Source: UMGS1781 sp045628105
GTDB lineage: Bacteria > Bacillota > Clostridia > TANB77 > CAG-508
Direction: 5' to 3'
DNA: 34,617 nt
Assembly (NCBI GenBank): GCA_045628105.1
Contig: JAZQOX010000030.1
Span: forward strand, 1-34,617
Shown here piece after piece: positions 1 to 8,348 of this stretch. Both the position numbers and the translations under genes were made by a program. The stretch's first letter is position 1. Each line of letters opens with the position of its first letter. A model generated the notes under the pieces. It saw nothing but the letters and a program-made list of their open reading frames with translations. It had not been told where the DNA came from and searched no databases.

Positions 1-1664
1 ATTTCTTCATTTCTTTTTATTTTGTTTGTTGATGTTTTTATCATCGGTTCATCTGTTATAAATAATTTCTTAATATGTTTATAATTGCATAAATTATTAT
101 TAAGGTCTTTTATATCGTTCCATATCATTTTATTTAAATCCGCTTCTCCGAAATTTGGATACTGTTCTTGGATAGAGTTCTTATTGTATACTATTTTAGT
201 TGCAAGTATATAATCATCTTCTTTTTCAATTCCAAAAACTATGTTTTCTTCTACATATGGAATTTGACTTATAAGCATTTCAAGTTCTTCTGGATAAATG
301 TTCTTTCCATTTTTTAGAACTATAACATTTTTCTTTCTACCTGACATATAAATATATCCATCTTTATCTATTCTACCGAAGTCACCCGTGTAAAACCATC
401 CATCTTTTAAAACTTTTTTTGTATCTTCTTCGTTAGCATAATATCCATTCATAACGTTAGAACCTTTTACTACTATTTCTCCAATTCCTTCTTCATTTGG
501 ATTATCAATTTTTATTTGAACATTTGGAAGCGGTTTTCCTATAGACCCAAGTCTTAAATTGTATTCATTCTCCGCGCATAATACAGGAGATGTTTCTGTT
601 AAGCCGTACCCTTGTATTGTTAGAATTCCAAAATCGTTGAAATCTTGTTCTATTTTTGGATCAATTGCTGCAGCACCACTTATAATAAACCTTATATTTC
701 CACCTAAACTGTTTAAAACATCTTTAAAAAGTTTTCTTCTTATATCAATTTTAAATTTTAGAAGGAATTTACTTATCCACTTTGCAAATTTTAGTTTTTT
801 TAATTTCCCCTGTTTCTCCACTTCATGCATTATTTTTTTATGCATAGATTCTATTATTAGTGGAACACAGAAGAAAACACTTACTTTATATTCAACTAAG
901 TTTTTTTGAACATATCTTAGTCCATCACAAAATACTGTTGTTGCACCATTACATAAAAATAATAATAATCCTGTTGATCCAAAAGTATGATGAAATGGTA
1001 AAAATGCCATATTTACATCTGTACTTAAAACAGTTTCATGTCCGTTCATTCCGTTTATATTACTTGTAATGTTTTTATGTGATAATTCGACAGCTTTTGC
1101 CATACTTGTTGTACCAGATGTAAACAGTATTATACTTGTTTTTTCATTATCTATATCTAATTTTGAAAATTCGTTATTCCCTTTTGTTAACTCTTTTTCT
1201 CCTATTTTATATAAGTCTTCAAAGCTCTTAAATTTATCATTTGGATCCATACATATAAATGTTGTTAAATTTGTTTTTCCTCTATTTATTATTGATTGTA
1301 TCTTATCTATATATTTTTCTTCAAAGATAATTACATCTGCTTTGCTTATTACAAGTGAATTTTCAATTTCGCTTTCTGGAAGTCCTTTGTCAAGTGGAAC
1401 CACAATACCCACTCCACAAACTGCAGCATAATATGCTACTGCCCATTCATATCTGTTTTTACCAATAATAGCAATTCTTTTACCATTTAGCCCCAGTTTT
1501 AAGAAAGCCGTACCAATTTTGTTTAAGTCTTCACCAAATCTTTTGTATGTAATATGTACATGTTGTTTTTCTTTGTTTTTAATTATAAAAGCATTGTTAT
1601 TACAATATTTTGAAATACTGTTTTGCAAAACTTCCCTTATATTTGAAAAATCTGATTTGTACAT
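1..1664 (-). CDS. AMP-forming acyl-CoA synthetase (long-chain fatty acid ligase), C-terminus cut by window edge
   Basis: This reading frame is open from the ATG at 1664 to the left edge, so the last residues and the stop lie outside. The translation shows the whole ANL (AMP-binding) fold: an adenylate P-loop reading TSGTTSMAKA, the GYGLTETSP motif, the GDFGRIDKDGYIYMSGR hinge region, and KNGKNIYPEELE of the C-terminal domain. The family activates a fatty acid with ATP to acyl-AMP and then forms acyl-CoA. An AGGAGAG ribosome site lies just before the start, overlapping the end of the upstream paralogue, whose stop is only 9 bases away, so the two are co-transcribed. The P-loop has Ala-Val where most members have Gly-Val. 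The chain length of the substrate cannot be read from sequence. The family call is certain. Confidence 0.9.
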   Translation of the reverse strand, partial: MYKSDFSNIREVLQNSISKYCNNNAFIIKNKEKQHVHITYKRFGEDLNKIGTAFLKLGLNGKRIAIIGKNRYEWAVAYYAAVCGVGIVVPLDKGLPESEIENSLVISKADVIIFEEKYIDKIQSIINRGKTNLTTFICMDPNDKFKSFEDLYKIGEKELTKGNNEFSKLDIDNEKTSIILFTSGTTSMAKAVELSHKNITSNINGMNGHETVLSTDVNMAFLPFHHTFGSTGLLLFLCNGATTVFCDGLRYVQKNLVEYKVSVFFCVPLIIESMHKKIMHEVEKQGKLKKLKFAKWISKFLLKFKIDIRRKLFKDVLNSLGGNIRFIISGAAAIDPKIEQDFNDFGILTIQGYGLTETSPVLCAENEYNLRLGSIGKPLPNVQIKIDNPNEEGIGEIVVKGSNVMNGYYANEEDTKKVLKDGWFYTGDFGRIDKDGYIYMSGRKKNVIVLKNGKNIYPEELEMLISQIPYVEENIVFGIEKEDDYILATKIVYNKNSIQEQYPNFGEADLNKMIWNDIKDLNNNLCNYKHIKKLFITDEPMIKTSTNKIKRNEE

Positions 1665-1673
1665 TTTCTCTCC

Positions 1674-3515
1674 TTATTCATTATTATTATCTTTTTTAAC
1701 TTCAGCATATCTTTTTATTTTCATTGTTGATGTTTTTTCAAAATCATCTGTTTTTATTTCTAGTTTTTTAACACTCTTGTATGATGTTAATTGTTTATTA
1801 ATATTTTTAATTTCTTTCCAAACTGTGTCATAAACAAATTTATCATCAACTTCACCCTCACAAAGTGCCTTAATTTCTGTCATGTTTGGTATAACTTTTG
1901 CAGTAATTATTAGCTCTTTCTCACCTGGAACTTCCTTACCGTATACCATACATTCTTGTATAACTGGTACTTTATTTAAAAGAAGTTCAATTTCTTCAGG
2001 ATAAATGTTTTTTCCATTTTGTGTTACAATAACGTTTTTACTTCTACCTGTGATAAATAAATATCCATCTTTATCTAGATATCCCATATCTCCTGAATGG
2101 AACCATCTATTGCCTTGTTCATCAACTTCAATAACCTTTCTTGTTTCTCCTTCATCTTCGTAATATCCTATCATTAAAGTATCACTTTTTATTAAAACTT
2201 CTCCCATTCCATTTTCCTTTGGAGAATCTATTTTTAGTTCTGCGCATTTTACTGCTTTTCCAGCTGAGCCCATTTTTTCTTCAAATTCTGGTGTAAGTGC
2301 TGCAATAGGTGCAGTTTCAGTTAATCCATAACCCTGTAAAAATGTAATTCCTATATCTTTAATCCACTTTCCAGCTTTTGGATCAATTGGAGCCGCTGCT
2401 GATACAATAATTCTAATATTTCCGCCTAAGTTGTCTAATATTTCATGGAATACTTTTCTTTTTACATTTATCCCAACATTACATAGCATATTTGTTAAAC
2501 TGATCATTGTGTTAACAACTTTTGTTTTCTTACTTTTTGCAATGGTTTTATTAATTCTTGAATATAAGCTTTCTATAAGTAATGGAACAGCTAGCATTAT
2601 GGTTGGCTTTGTTTCTTTTAGGTTATCTGATATGTGTTTCAATCCTTCACAAATTGCTATTGAACAGCCACTTGCAAATGGTGTTAAAAATCCTATAGTT
2701 GATTCATAGGTATGATGTAAAGGTAATACAGAAAATAATCTATCTTCTTCATAAAGTTTTACATATGCACTAATTGCATTAATATTTGATGCTAAATTTT
2801 TGTGACTAATCATAACACCTTTTGCATTTGACGTAGTTCCTGATGTGAAAATTAAAACTTTAAATTCTTCTGGGTCTATCTGTGTTTCTTCGTATACTTT
2901 ATCTCCGTTTTCTCTAAGTGCTTTACCATCTCTAATAACAGTGTTTAAACCTATAAATTTATTATTTAATTCACCATCATCATACATTTGAATAAAATAT
3001 TCTACTGTTGAAATATCAGTTAGTTTTTTAACCTTTTCAGCTTGTTTAGCTGTATATATTACAGCAGAAGCTCTTGATTTTCTTATAACATTTTCTAATT
3101 CATTTACTGGCAATTCTTTGTCTGTTGGAACAGCAATCGCATCTGCACATAATAATGCCATGTATGAAACATACCAATGATATGTGTTTTCTCCAATAAT
3201 TATTACTCTTTTACCTTTTAAGTTGTATTTATTCATTAATGCTGTATTTAATGCAATTACATCTTCTGCAAACTCTTTATATGTAATTGATTTGAAGCTT
3301 TCCTTTGGATTAAACTTTTCAAGCATGAATATATTATTTGCATATTTAATTCTAGATCTTTCAAATACTTCTTTTATTGTTTTATAATTTGTTGGTGTGT
3401 ATTCTACTTTTTTATTTTGAACAGACTCCTTCTTTAATTTTTCTTCATCAATATTTTCCATTTTTATTTTTTCCATTTTAAATTTTGGAACTTTAAAGTT
3501 AGGTAGTATTCTCAT
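1674..3515 (-). CDS. AMP-forming long-chain acyl-CoA synthetase
   Basis: A 613-residue ANL-family ligase that activates fatty acids to acyl-CoA. The P-loop TSGTTSNAKG is at residues 224-233, followed by GYGLTETAP near 400 and the hinge and C-terminal motifs YLDKDGYLFITGR and NGKNIYPEEIE near 490-520. A lysine-rich extension of about 40 residues precedes the domain; it has no membrane segment and may help membrane association (inference). The ATG at 3515 has an AGGAGG site 6-7 bases upstream. It is first in a two-gene unit with a second, diverged synthetase. A TetR-family gene is transcribed divergently, and the shared intergenic region carries a palindrome inside this gene's predicted promoter, so TetR repression is likely. 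The substrate is unknown. Confidence 0.93.
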   Translation of the reverse strand: MRILPNFKVPKFKMEKIKMENIDEEKLKKESVQNKKVEYTPTNYKTIKEVFERSRIKYANNIFMLEKFNPKESFKSITYKEFAEDVIALNTALMNKYNLKGKRVIIIGENTYHWYVSYMALLCADAIAVPTDKELPVNELENVIRKSRASAVIYTAKQAEKVKKLTDISTVEYFIQMYDDGELNNKFIGLNTVIRDGKALRENGDKVYEETQIDPEEFKVLIFTSGTTSNAKGVMISHKNLASNINAISAYVKLYEEDRLFSVLPLHHTYESTIGFLTPFASGCSIAICEGLKHISDNLKETKPTIMLAVPLLIESLYSRINKTIAKSKKTKVVNTMISLTNMLCNVGINVKRKVFHEILDNLGGNIRIIVSAAAPIDPKAGKWIKDIGITFLQGYGLTETAPIAALTPEFEEKMGSAGKAVKCAELKIDSPKENGMGEVLIKSDTLMIGYYEDEGETRKVIEVDEQGNRWFHSGDMGYLDKDGYLFITGRSKNVIVTQNGKNIYPEEIELLLNKVPVIQECMVYGKEVPGEKELIITAKVIPNMTEIKALCEGEVDDKFVYDTVWKEIKNINKQLTSYKSVKKLEIKTDDFEKTSTMKIKRYAEVKKDNNNE

Positions 3516-3549
3516 ATTTTCCTCCTATAAATTCTAAATTTGTTATTAT

Positions 3550-3605
3550 TTGTTTTTTAAAAAAACTTATGTTATAATTATACCAACACTGTGTTGGAAA
3601 TTCAA
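3550..3605. promoter_or_regulatory. Interleaved divergent promoters with a palindromic operator
   Basis: On the plus strand TTGTTT (3550-3555) and TATAAT (3573-3578) are 17 bases apart, reading toward the TetR gene. On the minus strand TTGAAT (3605-3600) and TATAAT (3582-3577) are also 17 bases apart, reading toward the synthetases. The two -10 boxes share the symmetric stretch TATAATTATA. The 15-bp palindrome CCAACACTGTGTTGG (3583-3597) lies within the 17-base spacer of the minus promoter and at the start point of the plus promoter. A protein bound there would block both. Family knowledge of TetR autoregulation makes the adjacent regulator the obvious ligand. A looser inverted repeat (about 3635-3659) lies in the TetR leader. 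Confidence 0.75.
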
Positions 3606-3675
3606 TACACAATACAAAAAATAATGTTTTTAAACCCACATTTTAGGTGTAAATGTTGGAAAGGAAGTAAATATT

Positions 3676-4233
3676 TTGGAATCTCGAAGAACAAAATTAA
3701 CAAAAAAATTAATAAAAGATGCTATACTTAATTTGCTATGCGAAAAAAATATAAATAAAATTTCTGTAAAGGAACTTTGTGAAATGGCTGATATCAACCG
3801 TTCTACGTTCTATTCATATTATCCAGATACATTTACATTGTTAGAAGAAATTGAAGATGATTTGATTGATGAAATTCCATACAAGCATGAATTATTTGAT
3901 TCTCGCTCTAAAAATGAATTATTAGATATTTTTAATGCTTACTTTAGTTATATAAAAGAAAATGCTTTTACATTTAAAGTTCTATTAATAAAAACTGATA
4001 ATATGAATTTTAGAAAAAAACTATTTTCAAGCATAATTGATAAAAGATATGAAGAACATTATGAAAGCAAAGATACTATGGCTAGATATAAGTTTATTTA
4101 TAATTCAAATGGAATTATCGCAATGGTTATGCAGTGGATTCAAGATGAATTTCCTATAACAACAGAGGAAATGGCTAAAATTGCCGTAGTATTTTCTTTA
4201 GAAAATCGTAGACAGTCTAATTTATGGATGTAA
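3676..4233 (+). CDS. TetR/AcrR-family transcriptional regulator
   Basis: A 185-residue protein with an N-terminal TetR helix-turn-helix (residues about 8-50, including ISVKELCEMADINRSTFYSYY) and a helical ligand-binding and dimerisation half. The start is a TTG at 3676, supported by GGAAAGGAAG 8 bases upstream and by the typical N-terminus MESRRTKLTKKLIKDAIL; no ATG fits better. It is divergent from two acyl-CoA synthetase genes and shares a promoter region with a 15-bp palindrome. It probably represses them and itself and responds to a fatty acid or acyl-CoA. That ligand is an inference from context; the DNA-binding family is clear. No strong terminator follows before the aquaporin promoter. 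Confidence 0.88.
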   Translation: MESRRTKLTKKLIKDAILNLLCEKNINKISVKELCEMADINRSTFYSYYPDTFTLLEEIEDDLIDEIPYKHELFDSRSKNELLDIFNAYFSYIKENAFTFKVLLIKTDNMNFRKKLFSSIIDKRYEEHYESKDTMARYKFIYNSNGIIAMVMQWIQDEFPITTEEMAKIAVVFSLENRRQSNLWM

Positions 4234-4279
4234 AATATTTTTTTGCAATAAATATGTCACAAATTTTAATATTTTTTTA

Positions 4280-4308
4280 TTGACAATGAAATTTTTTCGA
4301 AATATAAT
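4280..4308 (+). promoter_or_regulatory. Consensus sigma-A promoter for aqpZ
   Basis: TTGACA at 4280-4285 and TATAAT at 4303-4308 are separated by exactly 17 bases, a perfect match to the housekeeping consensus. The start point should fall near 4315, giving a leader of about 25 bases with an AGAAGGAGG ribosome site. Strong, apparently unregulated expression is expected. Confidence 0.88.
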
Positions 4309-4339
4309 AATTTCACTATAAAAAGAAGGAGGTACATAT

Positions 4340-5026
4340 ATGAGAAAATATGTATGTGAATTTATTGGAACTGCTGTTCTTGTATTATTTGGATGCGGAA
4401 CAGCTGTTGTAACAGGCGGAGCAACTGGTATTTTAGGAGTATTAGGAATAGCATTAGCTTTTGGTTTATCAATTGTTGCTATGGCTTATGTTATTGGTAA
4501 TGTTTCTGGATGTCATATTAATCCAGCTGTATCTTTAGCAATGTTAATTAGTAAGAAAATGACTGTTAAAGATTTTGTTGGATATGTTGTAGCTCAATTT
4601 TTAGGAGGAATTGCTGGAACAGGAATTCTATATGCAATAGTTAATTGCTGTTCAACAGAATTAACTGGATTAGGAGCAAACGGATTTGGCGCTGCATCTT
4701 TAGTTGGATTAAATATGATTGGAGCAATATTAGTTGAAGTTGTTCTTACATTTGTATTTATTTACACAATTTTAGGTGTTACATCTGATGAAAGCAAATC
4801 TTCAGTTGCAGGAATTGTAATTGGTTTAACATTAGCTTTTGTTCACATTATTGGTATTCCTTTAACAGGAACATCTGTAAATCCAGCAAGAAGTTTATCA
4901 CCTGCTTTATTCTTAGGTGGTGAAGCTTTATCACAAGTTTGGGTATTTATAATTGCACCATTTGTTGGAGCTGCACTTGCTGCAGTTGTTTATAAATTCT
5001 TAAACAATAAAAAAGTTTCTGAATAA
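4340..5026 (+). CDS. aqpZ: Aquaporin, AqpZ-type
   Basis: A 228-residue MIP-family channel with six predicted membrane helices and both half-helix signatures: HINPAVSLAM near residue 61 and TSVNPARSLSP near 185. The selectivity-filter context matches water-specific AqpZ, with Phe in ALAFGLS, His in the VHIIGIPLTGTSVNPARS stretch, and the Thr and Arg beside the second NPA motif. A glycerol facilitator would have Gly and a smaller residue at the His position and an Asp after the second NPA. It therefore most likely moves water across the cytoplasmic membrane. It stands alone behind a perfect promoter and is closed by a hairpin terminator. Length is normal for the family. Confidence 0.93.
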   Translation: MRKYVCEFIGTAVLVLFGCGTAVVTGGATGILGVLGIALAFGLSIVAMAYVIGNVSGCHINPAVSLAMLISKKMTVKDFVGYVVAQFLGGIAGTGILYAIVNCCSTELTGLGANGFGAASLVGLNMIGAILVEVVLTFVFIYTILGVTSDESKSSVAGIVIGLTLAFVHIIGIPLTGTSVNPARSLSPALFLGGEALSQVWVFIIAPFVGAALAAVVYKFLNNKKVSE

Positions 5027-5029
5027 GAT

Positions 5030-5073
5030 ATAAAACACTATTATCTATCTAGGTAATAGTGTTTTATCTTTTA
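5030..5073 (+). terminator. Rho-independent terminator of aqpZ
   Basis: A 14-bp perfect stem (5030-5043 with 5054-5067, AAAACACTATTA type) with a 10-base loop is followed by CTTTTAATCTT. It begins 3 bases after the aqpZ stop. Confidence 0.85.
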
Positions 5074-5098
5074 ATCTTATTTAATTAATTATAATGTA

Positions 5099-5135
5099 GC
5101 AAAAAAATAGAGAGTCTAAATATTGACTCTCTATT
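5099..5135 (-). terminator. Hairpin with U-tract on the minus strand
   Basis: An 11-bp perfect stem (5106-5116 with 5125-5135, AATAGAGAGTC) with an 8-base loop. The A-run to its left becomes a U-tract on the minus strand, so it is oriented to stop leftward transcription. No leftward gene ends here; it may stop antisense read-through from the right or end a short RNA. Confidence 0.6.
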
Positions 5136-5226
5136 ATGTTGATTGCAACTTTTGATTTAGTATTATTATTCTCCTCCTCTTGCATATTTTATAATTTTAG
5201 TATATAACTACAAAGAGGTGTTATTT

Positions 5227-6201
5227 ATGATTGAACGTGATGAAAACCCAGAACTTGTTAATCAATTTTTAGACTATAGTGTTACTATTCTTAACAAATC
5301 CCCTAATACTGTTAAAGAATATAATTATGATATTGCTAATTTTTTAAAATACATGAAAAAACAATTAGGACTTACCTCAGAAAATGATTATACAAATATA
5401 AAAATAAATGATATGGATATTTTAACAATAAAAAAAATAACTCTTCAAGATATTCATGGATATATTTCATATATGGCAAGAGAATTAAATAGTTCCCCTG
5501 CAACTCGTGCAAGAAAGATTTCTGCAATAAGAGTATTTTTTAAATATTTAACAAGTAAAGCAAAATTATTAGATGTTAACCCTGCTCAAGATTTGGAAAC
5601 ACCTAAGCTTGGTCGTAGAATGCCCAAATATCTTTCTTTAGAAGAAAGTAAAAAGTTATTAGAAGTTACTCAAAATGATAGTGATAGAAATAGTATTAGA
5701 GATCATTCTATTATTACTCTTTTCTTAAATTGCGGTATGCGTTTATCTGAACTTGTTAATATAAACATAACAAATATAGATTTTTCTGAAAGTAAAATGA
5801 CTGTTATCGGTAAAGGTAACAAAGAACGTACAGTATATCTTAATAAAGCATGTATGAATGCAATAAAAGATTATTTATCAATTAGACCTCATGATAAGGT
5901 AAAATCAGATTCTCGTGATGCACTTTTTTTAAGTGAAAGAAAAGAACGTATTAGTAATAGATCTGTTCAAGATATTGTAAAAAAAGAACTTGCAAGAGCT
6001 GGTTTGGACACAAATAAATATTCTGTACACAAATTAAGACACACTGCAGCCACATTAATGTATCAATATGGCAACGTTGATATAAGAGCTCTTCAAGAGT
6101 TGCTTGGGCATGAAAGTATTTCAACAACTGAAATTTATACTCACGTAAATGATGAAAGAGTTCGTAATGCAGTTGAAAGTAATCCTCTAGCAAATGAATA
6201 A
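5227..6201 (+). CDS. Tyrosine recombinase, XerC/XerD-like
   Basis: A 324-residue phage-integrase-family recombinase. Residues 10-115 form the SAM-like DNA-binding domain. The catalytic domain carries Arg172 (GMRLSE), Lys196 (GKGNKER), the HKLRH box with His268 and Arg271, His295 (LLGHESIS) and the nucleophile Tyr304 (TEIYTHV), so it should be active. I place the start at the ATG at 5227, preceded by AAAGAGGTG, not at the in-frame GTG at 5218, which overlaps that ribosome site. A weak promoter (TTGCAT, 17 bases, TATAAC at 5203-5208) would give an almost leaderless transcript. Such genes resolve chromosome dimers at dif or work in mobile elements. A second Xer gene lies 4 kb away, so the roles may be shared. 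It converges on the YneA-like gene. Confidence 0.9.
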   Translation: MIERDENPELVNQFLDYSVTILNKSPNTVKEYNYDIANFLKYMKKQLGLTSENDYTNIKINDMDILTIKKITLQDIHGYISYMARELNSSPATRARKISAIRVFFKYLTSKAKLLDVNPAQDLETPKLGRRMPKYLSLEESKKLLEVTQNDSDRNSIRDHSIITLFLNCGMRLSELVNINITNIDFSESKMTVIGKGNKERTVYLNKACMNAIKDYLSIRPHDKVKSDSRDALFLSERKERISNRSVQDIVKKELARAGLDTNKYSVHKLRHTAATLMYQYGNVDIRALQELLGHESISTTEIYTHVNDERVRNAVESNPLANE

Positions 6202-6203
6202 AT

Positions 6204-6240
6204 AAAGGGAGTAAGTATTTAAAATATACTTACTCCCTTT
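6204..6240. terminator. Bidirectional hairpin between convergent genes
   Basis: A 15-bp perfect stem (6204-6218 with 6226-6240, AAAGGGAGTAAGTAT) with a 7-base AT loop starts 2 bases after the recombinase stop and ends 25 bases before the end of the LysM gene. There is no long T-run on either strand. Confidence 0.75.
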
Positions 6241-6264
6241 GCAGTAGTCAAATTATATTCAAGC

Positions 6265-6561
6265 TTATATAGTTGGAATTAATAATTCCTGGTTAACATA
6301 TAAGCTGCTATTATTCAAATGATTAATATCTTTTATGCAAAAAATTATTTCTCTTACATCTTTATTTTTGAAAAAATCATTATTAGATTGTAAATCTTTT
6401 GCTATACTCCACAATGTATCTCCCTCAGAAACACATAGTGTTTTATATTCTACTTCTTTATGTGATAAACTTGCTTTGGCACAAATTAAAGATAATGCAA
6501 ATATCACTAATAAAATTAAAAATATACTTCTTATAAATTTTTTAAAATTAACTATTTTCAT
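6265..6561 (-). CDS. Membrane-anchored LysM protein, probable SOS division inhibitor YneA-like
   Basis: A 98-residue protein with one hydrophobic segment (residues about 10-30) and a C-terminal LysM domain starting at VSEGDTLWSIAKDL and ending VNQELLIPTI. That size and layout match Bacillus subtilis YneA, which delays division during the SOS response. Two further facts support this: a LexA-like box lies upstream, and a recombinase gene is adjacent, as in the lexA-yneA-yneB region (there a serine recombinase). lexA itself is not in the window. The ATG at 6561 has AAAGG about 11 bases upstream, a weak spacing. The alternative is a general peptidoglycan-binding protein. LysM is certain, the YneA role is inferred. 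Confidence 0.75.
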   Translation of the reverse strand: MKIVNFKKFIRSIFLILLVIFALSLICAKASLSHKEVEYKTLCVSEGDTLWSIAKDLQSNNDFFKNKDVREIIFCIKDINHLNNSSLYVNQELLIPTI

Positions 6562-6595
6562 AACTTTTACAACCTTTCAAGCTTTATATTTTATT

Positions 6596-6653
6596 GCGAA
6601 CATCGTTTCGCTTAACTTGTTTTTATTATAAACGTTTGTTTGGTGTTTGTCAA
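6596..6653 (-). promoter_or_regulatory. Consensus promoter with LexA-like box for the LysM gene
   Basis: On the minus strand TTGACA (6653-6648) and TATAAT (6630-6625) are 17 bases apart, a perfect consensus. Just downstream GCGAA (6596-6600) and TTCGC (6607-6611) form an inverted repeat with a 6-base gap. Read as the Gram-positive LexA site CGAAC-N4-GTTCG it is CGAAC-ATCG-TTTCG, 9 of 10 matches. A strong promoter held down by a repressor just past the start point is the usual SOS design. Confidence 0.7.
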
Positions 6654-6670
6654 TAGTTTTTTTATTTTTT

Positions 6671-6699
6671 TTGAAAAAATTTTATCTTTGTGTTATAAT
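6671..6699 (+). promoter_or_regulatory. Promoter of guaA
   Basis: TTGAAA (6671-6676), a 17-base spacer and TATAAT (6694-6699). The leader is short (about 25 bases) and contains TGGAGG before the ATG. There is no room for a purine riboswitch. Confidence 0.8.
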
Positions 6700-6728
6700 G
6701 CTTTAAATATAAAGTTCTGGAGGTTTAT

Positions 6729-8267
6729 ATGGAAAATAAAGAAACAATTATAATTTTAGATTTTTATGGTCAATATAACCAACTAATAGCTAGACGTGTT
6801 AGAGAATGTAATGTTTATTCTGTTGTATTGCCTTATGATACACCAATAGAAAAAATCAAAAAGTATAACCCTGTTGGTATTATCTTTACTGGTGGACCAG
6901 CAAGTGTATATGAAGAAAATTCACCAATGTGTGATATTGAAATTTTTAATCTAAACATACCTATTTTAGGTATATGTTATGGAATGCAATTGATAAGCAA
7001 ATTATTAGGCGGAAATGTAAAAAAAGGCATAAAACGTGAATATGGAGAAATTGAAGTTCATCTTAATACCGCTTCTACTCTATTTTCAAACCTACCTGAA
7101 AACAATGTATGTTTAATGAGTCATACCGATTTAGTTGATATTTTACCAGATGGATTTAATGTGATAGCAACAACAGATAATTGCCCAGTTGCTGCTATTG
7201 AAAATACTGAAAAAAGAATTTATGGTATTCAATTTCATACTGAGGTAAATAACACTGCTAATGGAATTGAAATAATAAAAAACTTTTTATATAACATTTG
7301 TAAATGTTCAGGAGATTGGAAAATGTCTTCTTTTGTAGAAGAATCAGTAATATCATTAAAAGAAAAAATTGGTGATGGAAAAGCTTTATGTGCTCTTTCT
7401 GGTGGAGTTGATTCTTCTGTTGCTGCTGTTTTATTAAATAAAGCAATTGGAAAAAATTTAACATGCATTTTCGTAGATCATGGTCTTTTAAGAAAAAATG
7501 AAGCTGATGAAGTTGAAGAAATTTTTAAAAAACAATTTGATATTAATTTAATTAGAGTAAATGCTGAAGACAGATTCTTAAATAAACTTGCCGGTATTAC
7601 AGAACCTGAGCAAAAAAGAAAAATTATAGGCGAAGAGTTTATTAGAGTTTTTGAGGAAGAAGCAAAAAAGATTGGTAAAGTTGATTTCTTAGTTCAAGGA
7701 ACTATTTATCCAGATGTTATAGAAAGTGGTACTGGAAAAGCAGCTGTAATTAAGAGTCATCATAATGTTGGTGGACTTCCAGATTACGTCGATTTTAAAG
7801 AAATTGTTGAGCCTTTACGTAACTTATTTAAAGATGAAGTTCGTAAAACAGGTTTAGAACTTGGTATTCCAGATAAATTAGTTTACAGACAGCCTTTTCC
7901 TGGTCCAGGATTAGCAATAAGAGTTATTGGAGATATTACAAAAGAAAAACTTGATATATTAAGAGAAGCGGATTATATCTTTAGAGAAGAAATTGCAAAT
8001 GCAGGATTAGATAAAGAATTAAATCAATACTTTGCCGTACTAACTAATTTAAAATCTGTTGGAGTTATGGGAGATTATAGAACATATGACTATACTTTAG
8101 CATTACGTTCAGTTACAACAACAGACTTTATGACAGCAACATGGAGTAAAATTCCTTATGAAGTTTTAGAAAAAGTATCAAGTAGAATTGTAAATGAAGT
8201 AAGACACGTAAATAGAGTTGTTTATGATATAACATCAAAACCACCAGCAACTATTGAATGGGAATAA
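6729..8267 (+). CDS. guaA: GMP synthase (glutamine-hydrolysing)
   Basis: A 512-residue enzyme that converts XMP to GMP using ATP and glutamine. The class I glutaminase half (1-190) has nucleophile Cys83 in GICYGMQ, with His170 and Glu172 in FHTEV. The ATP-pyrophosphatase half has the PP-loop SGGVDSS (224-230), and the C-terminal dimerisation domain contains RQPFPGPGLAIRV and ends in the usual KPPATIEWE. Two positions differ from the common form: the N-terminal motif reads ILDFYGQYNQ where FGSQ or FGGQ is usual, and HTE replaces HPE. The catalytic triad is intact, so activity is expected. It converges on guaB, the previous step of the pathway, across a strong shared terminator. It has its own promoter. 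Confidence 0.97.
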   Translation: MENKETIIILDFYGQYNQLIARRVRECNVYSVVLPYDTPIEKIKKYNPVGIIFTGGPASVYEENSPMCDIEIFNLNIPILGICYGMQLISKLLGGNVKKGIKREYGEIEVHLNTASTLFSNLPENNVCLMSHTDLVDILPDGFNVIATTDNCPVAAIENTEKRIYGIQFHTEVNNTANGIEIIKNFLYNICKCSGDWKMSSFVEESVISLKEKIGDGKALCALSGGVDSSVAAVLLNKAIGKNLTCIFVDHGLLRKNEADEVEEIFKKQFDINLIRVNAEDRFLNKLAGITEPEQKRKIIGEEFIRVFEEEAKKIGKVDFLVQGTIYPDVIESGTGKAAVIKSHHNVGGLPDYVDFKEIVEPLRNLFKDEVRKTGLELGIPDKLVYRQPFPGPGLAIRVIGDITKEKLDILREADYIFREEIANAGLDKELNQYFAVLTNLKSVGVMGDYRTYDYTLALRSVTTTDFMTATWSKIPYEVLEKVSSRIVNEVRHVNRVVYDITSKPPATIEWE

Positions 8268-8311
8268 AAAAACCACCCCACATCCTTAGCGGGATGTAGG
8301 GTGGTTTTTTC
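8266..8311. terminator. Strong bidirectional terminator between guaA and guaB
   Basis: A long GC-rich stem (AAAACCACCC with GGGTGGTTTT, plus an inner ACATCC with GGATGT) is flanked by an A-run on the left and a T-run on the right. It can terminate guaA rightward and guaB leftward. Confidence 0.9.
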
Positions 8312-8348
8312 AGTATTGGATAACTACTAAAATGATATTTTTTCCCAT

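Noticed and set aside
5084..5185. Possible 34-residue minus-strand peptide starting MQEEENNN
   Set aside because: Its frame runs through the terminator hairpin and its Gly/Glu-rich GAGGAGGAG lies inside the frame, not before it.
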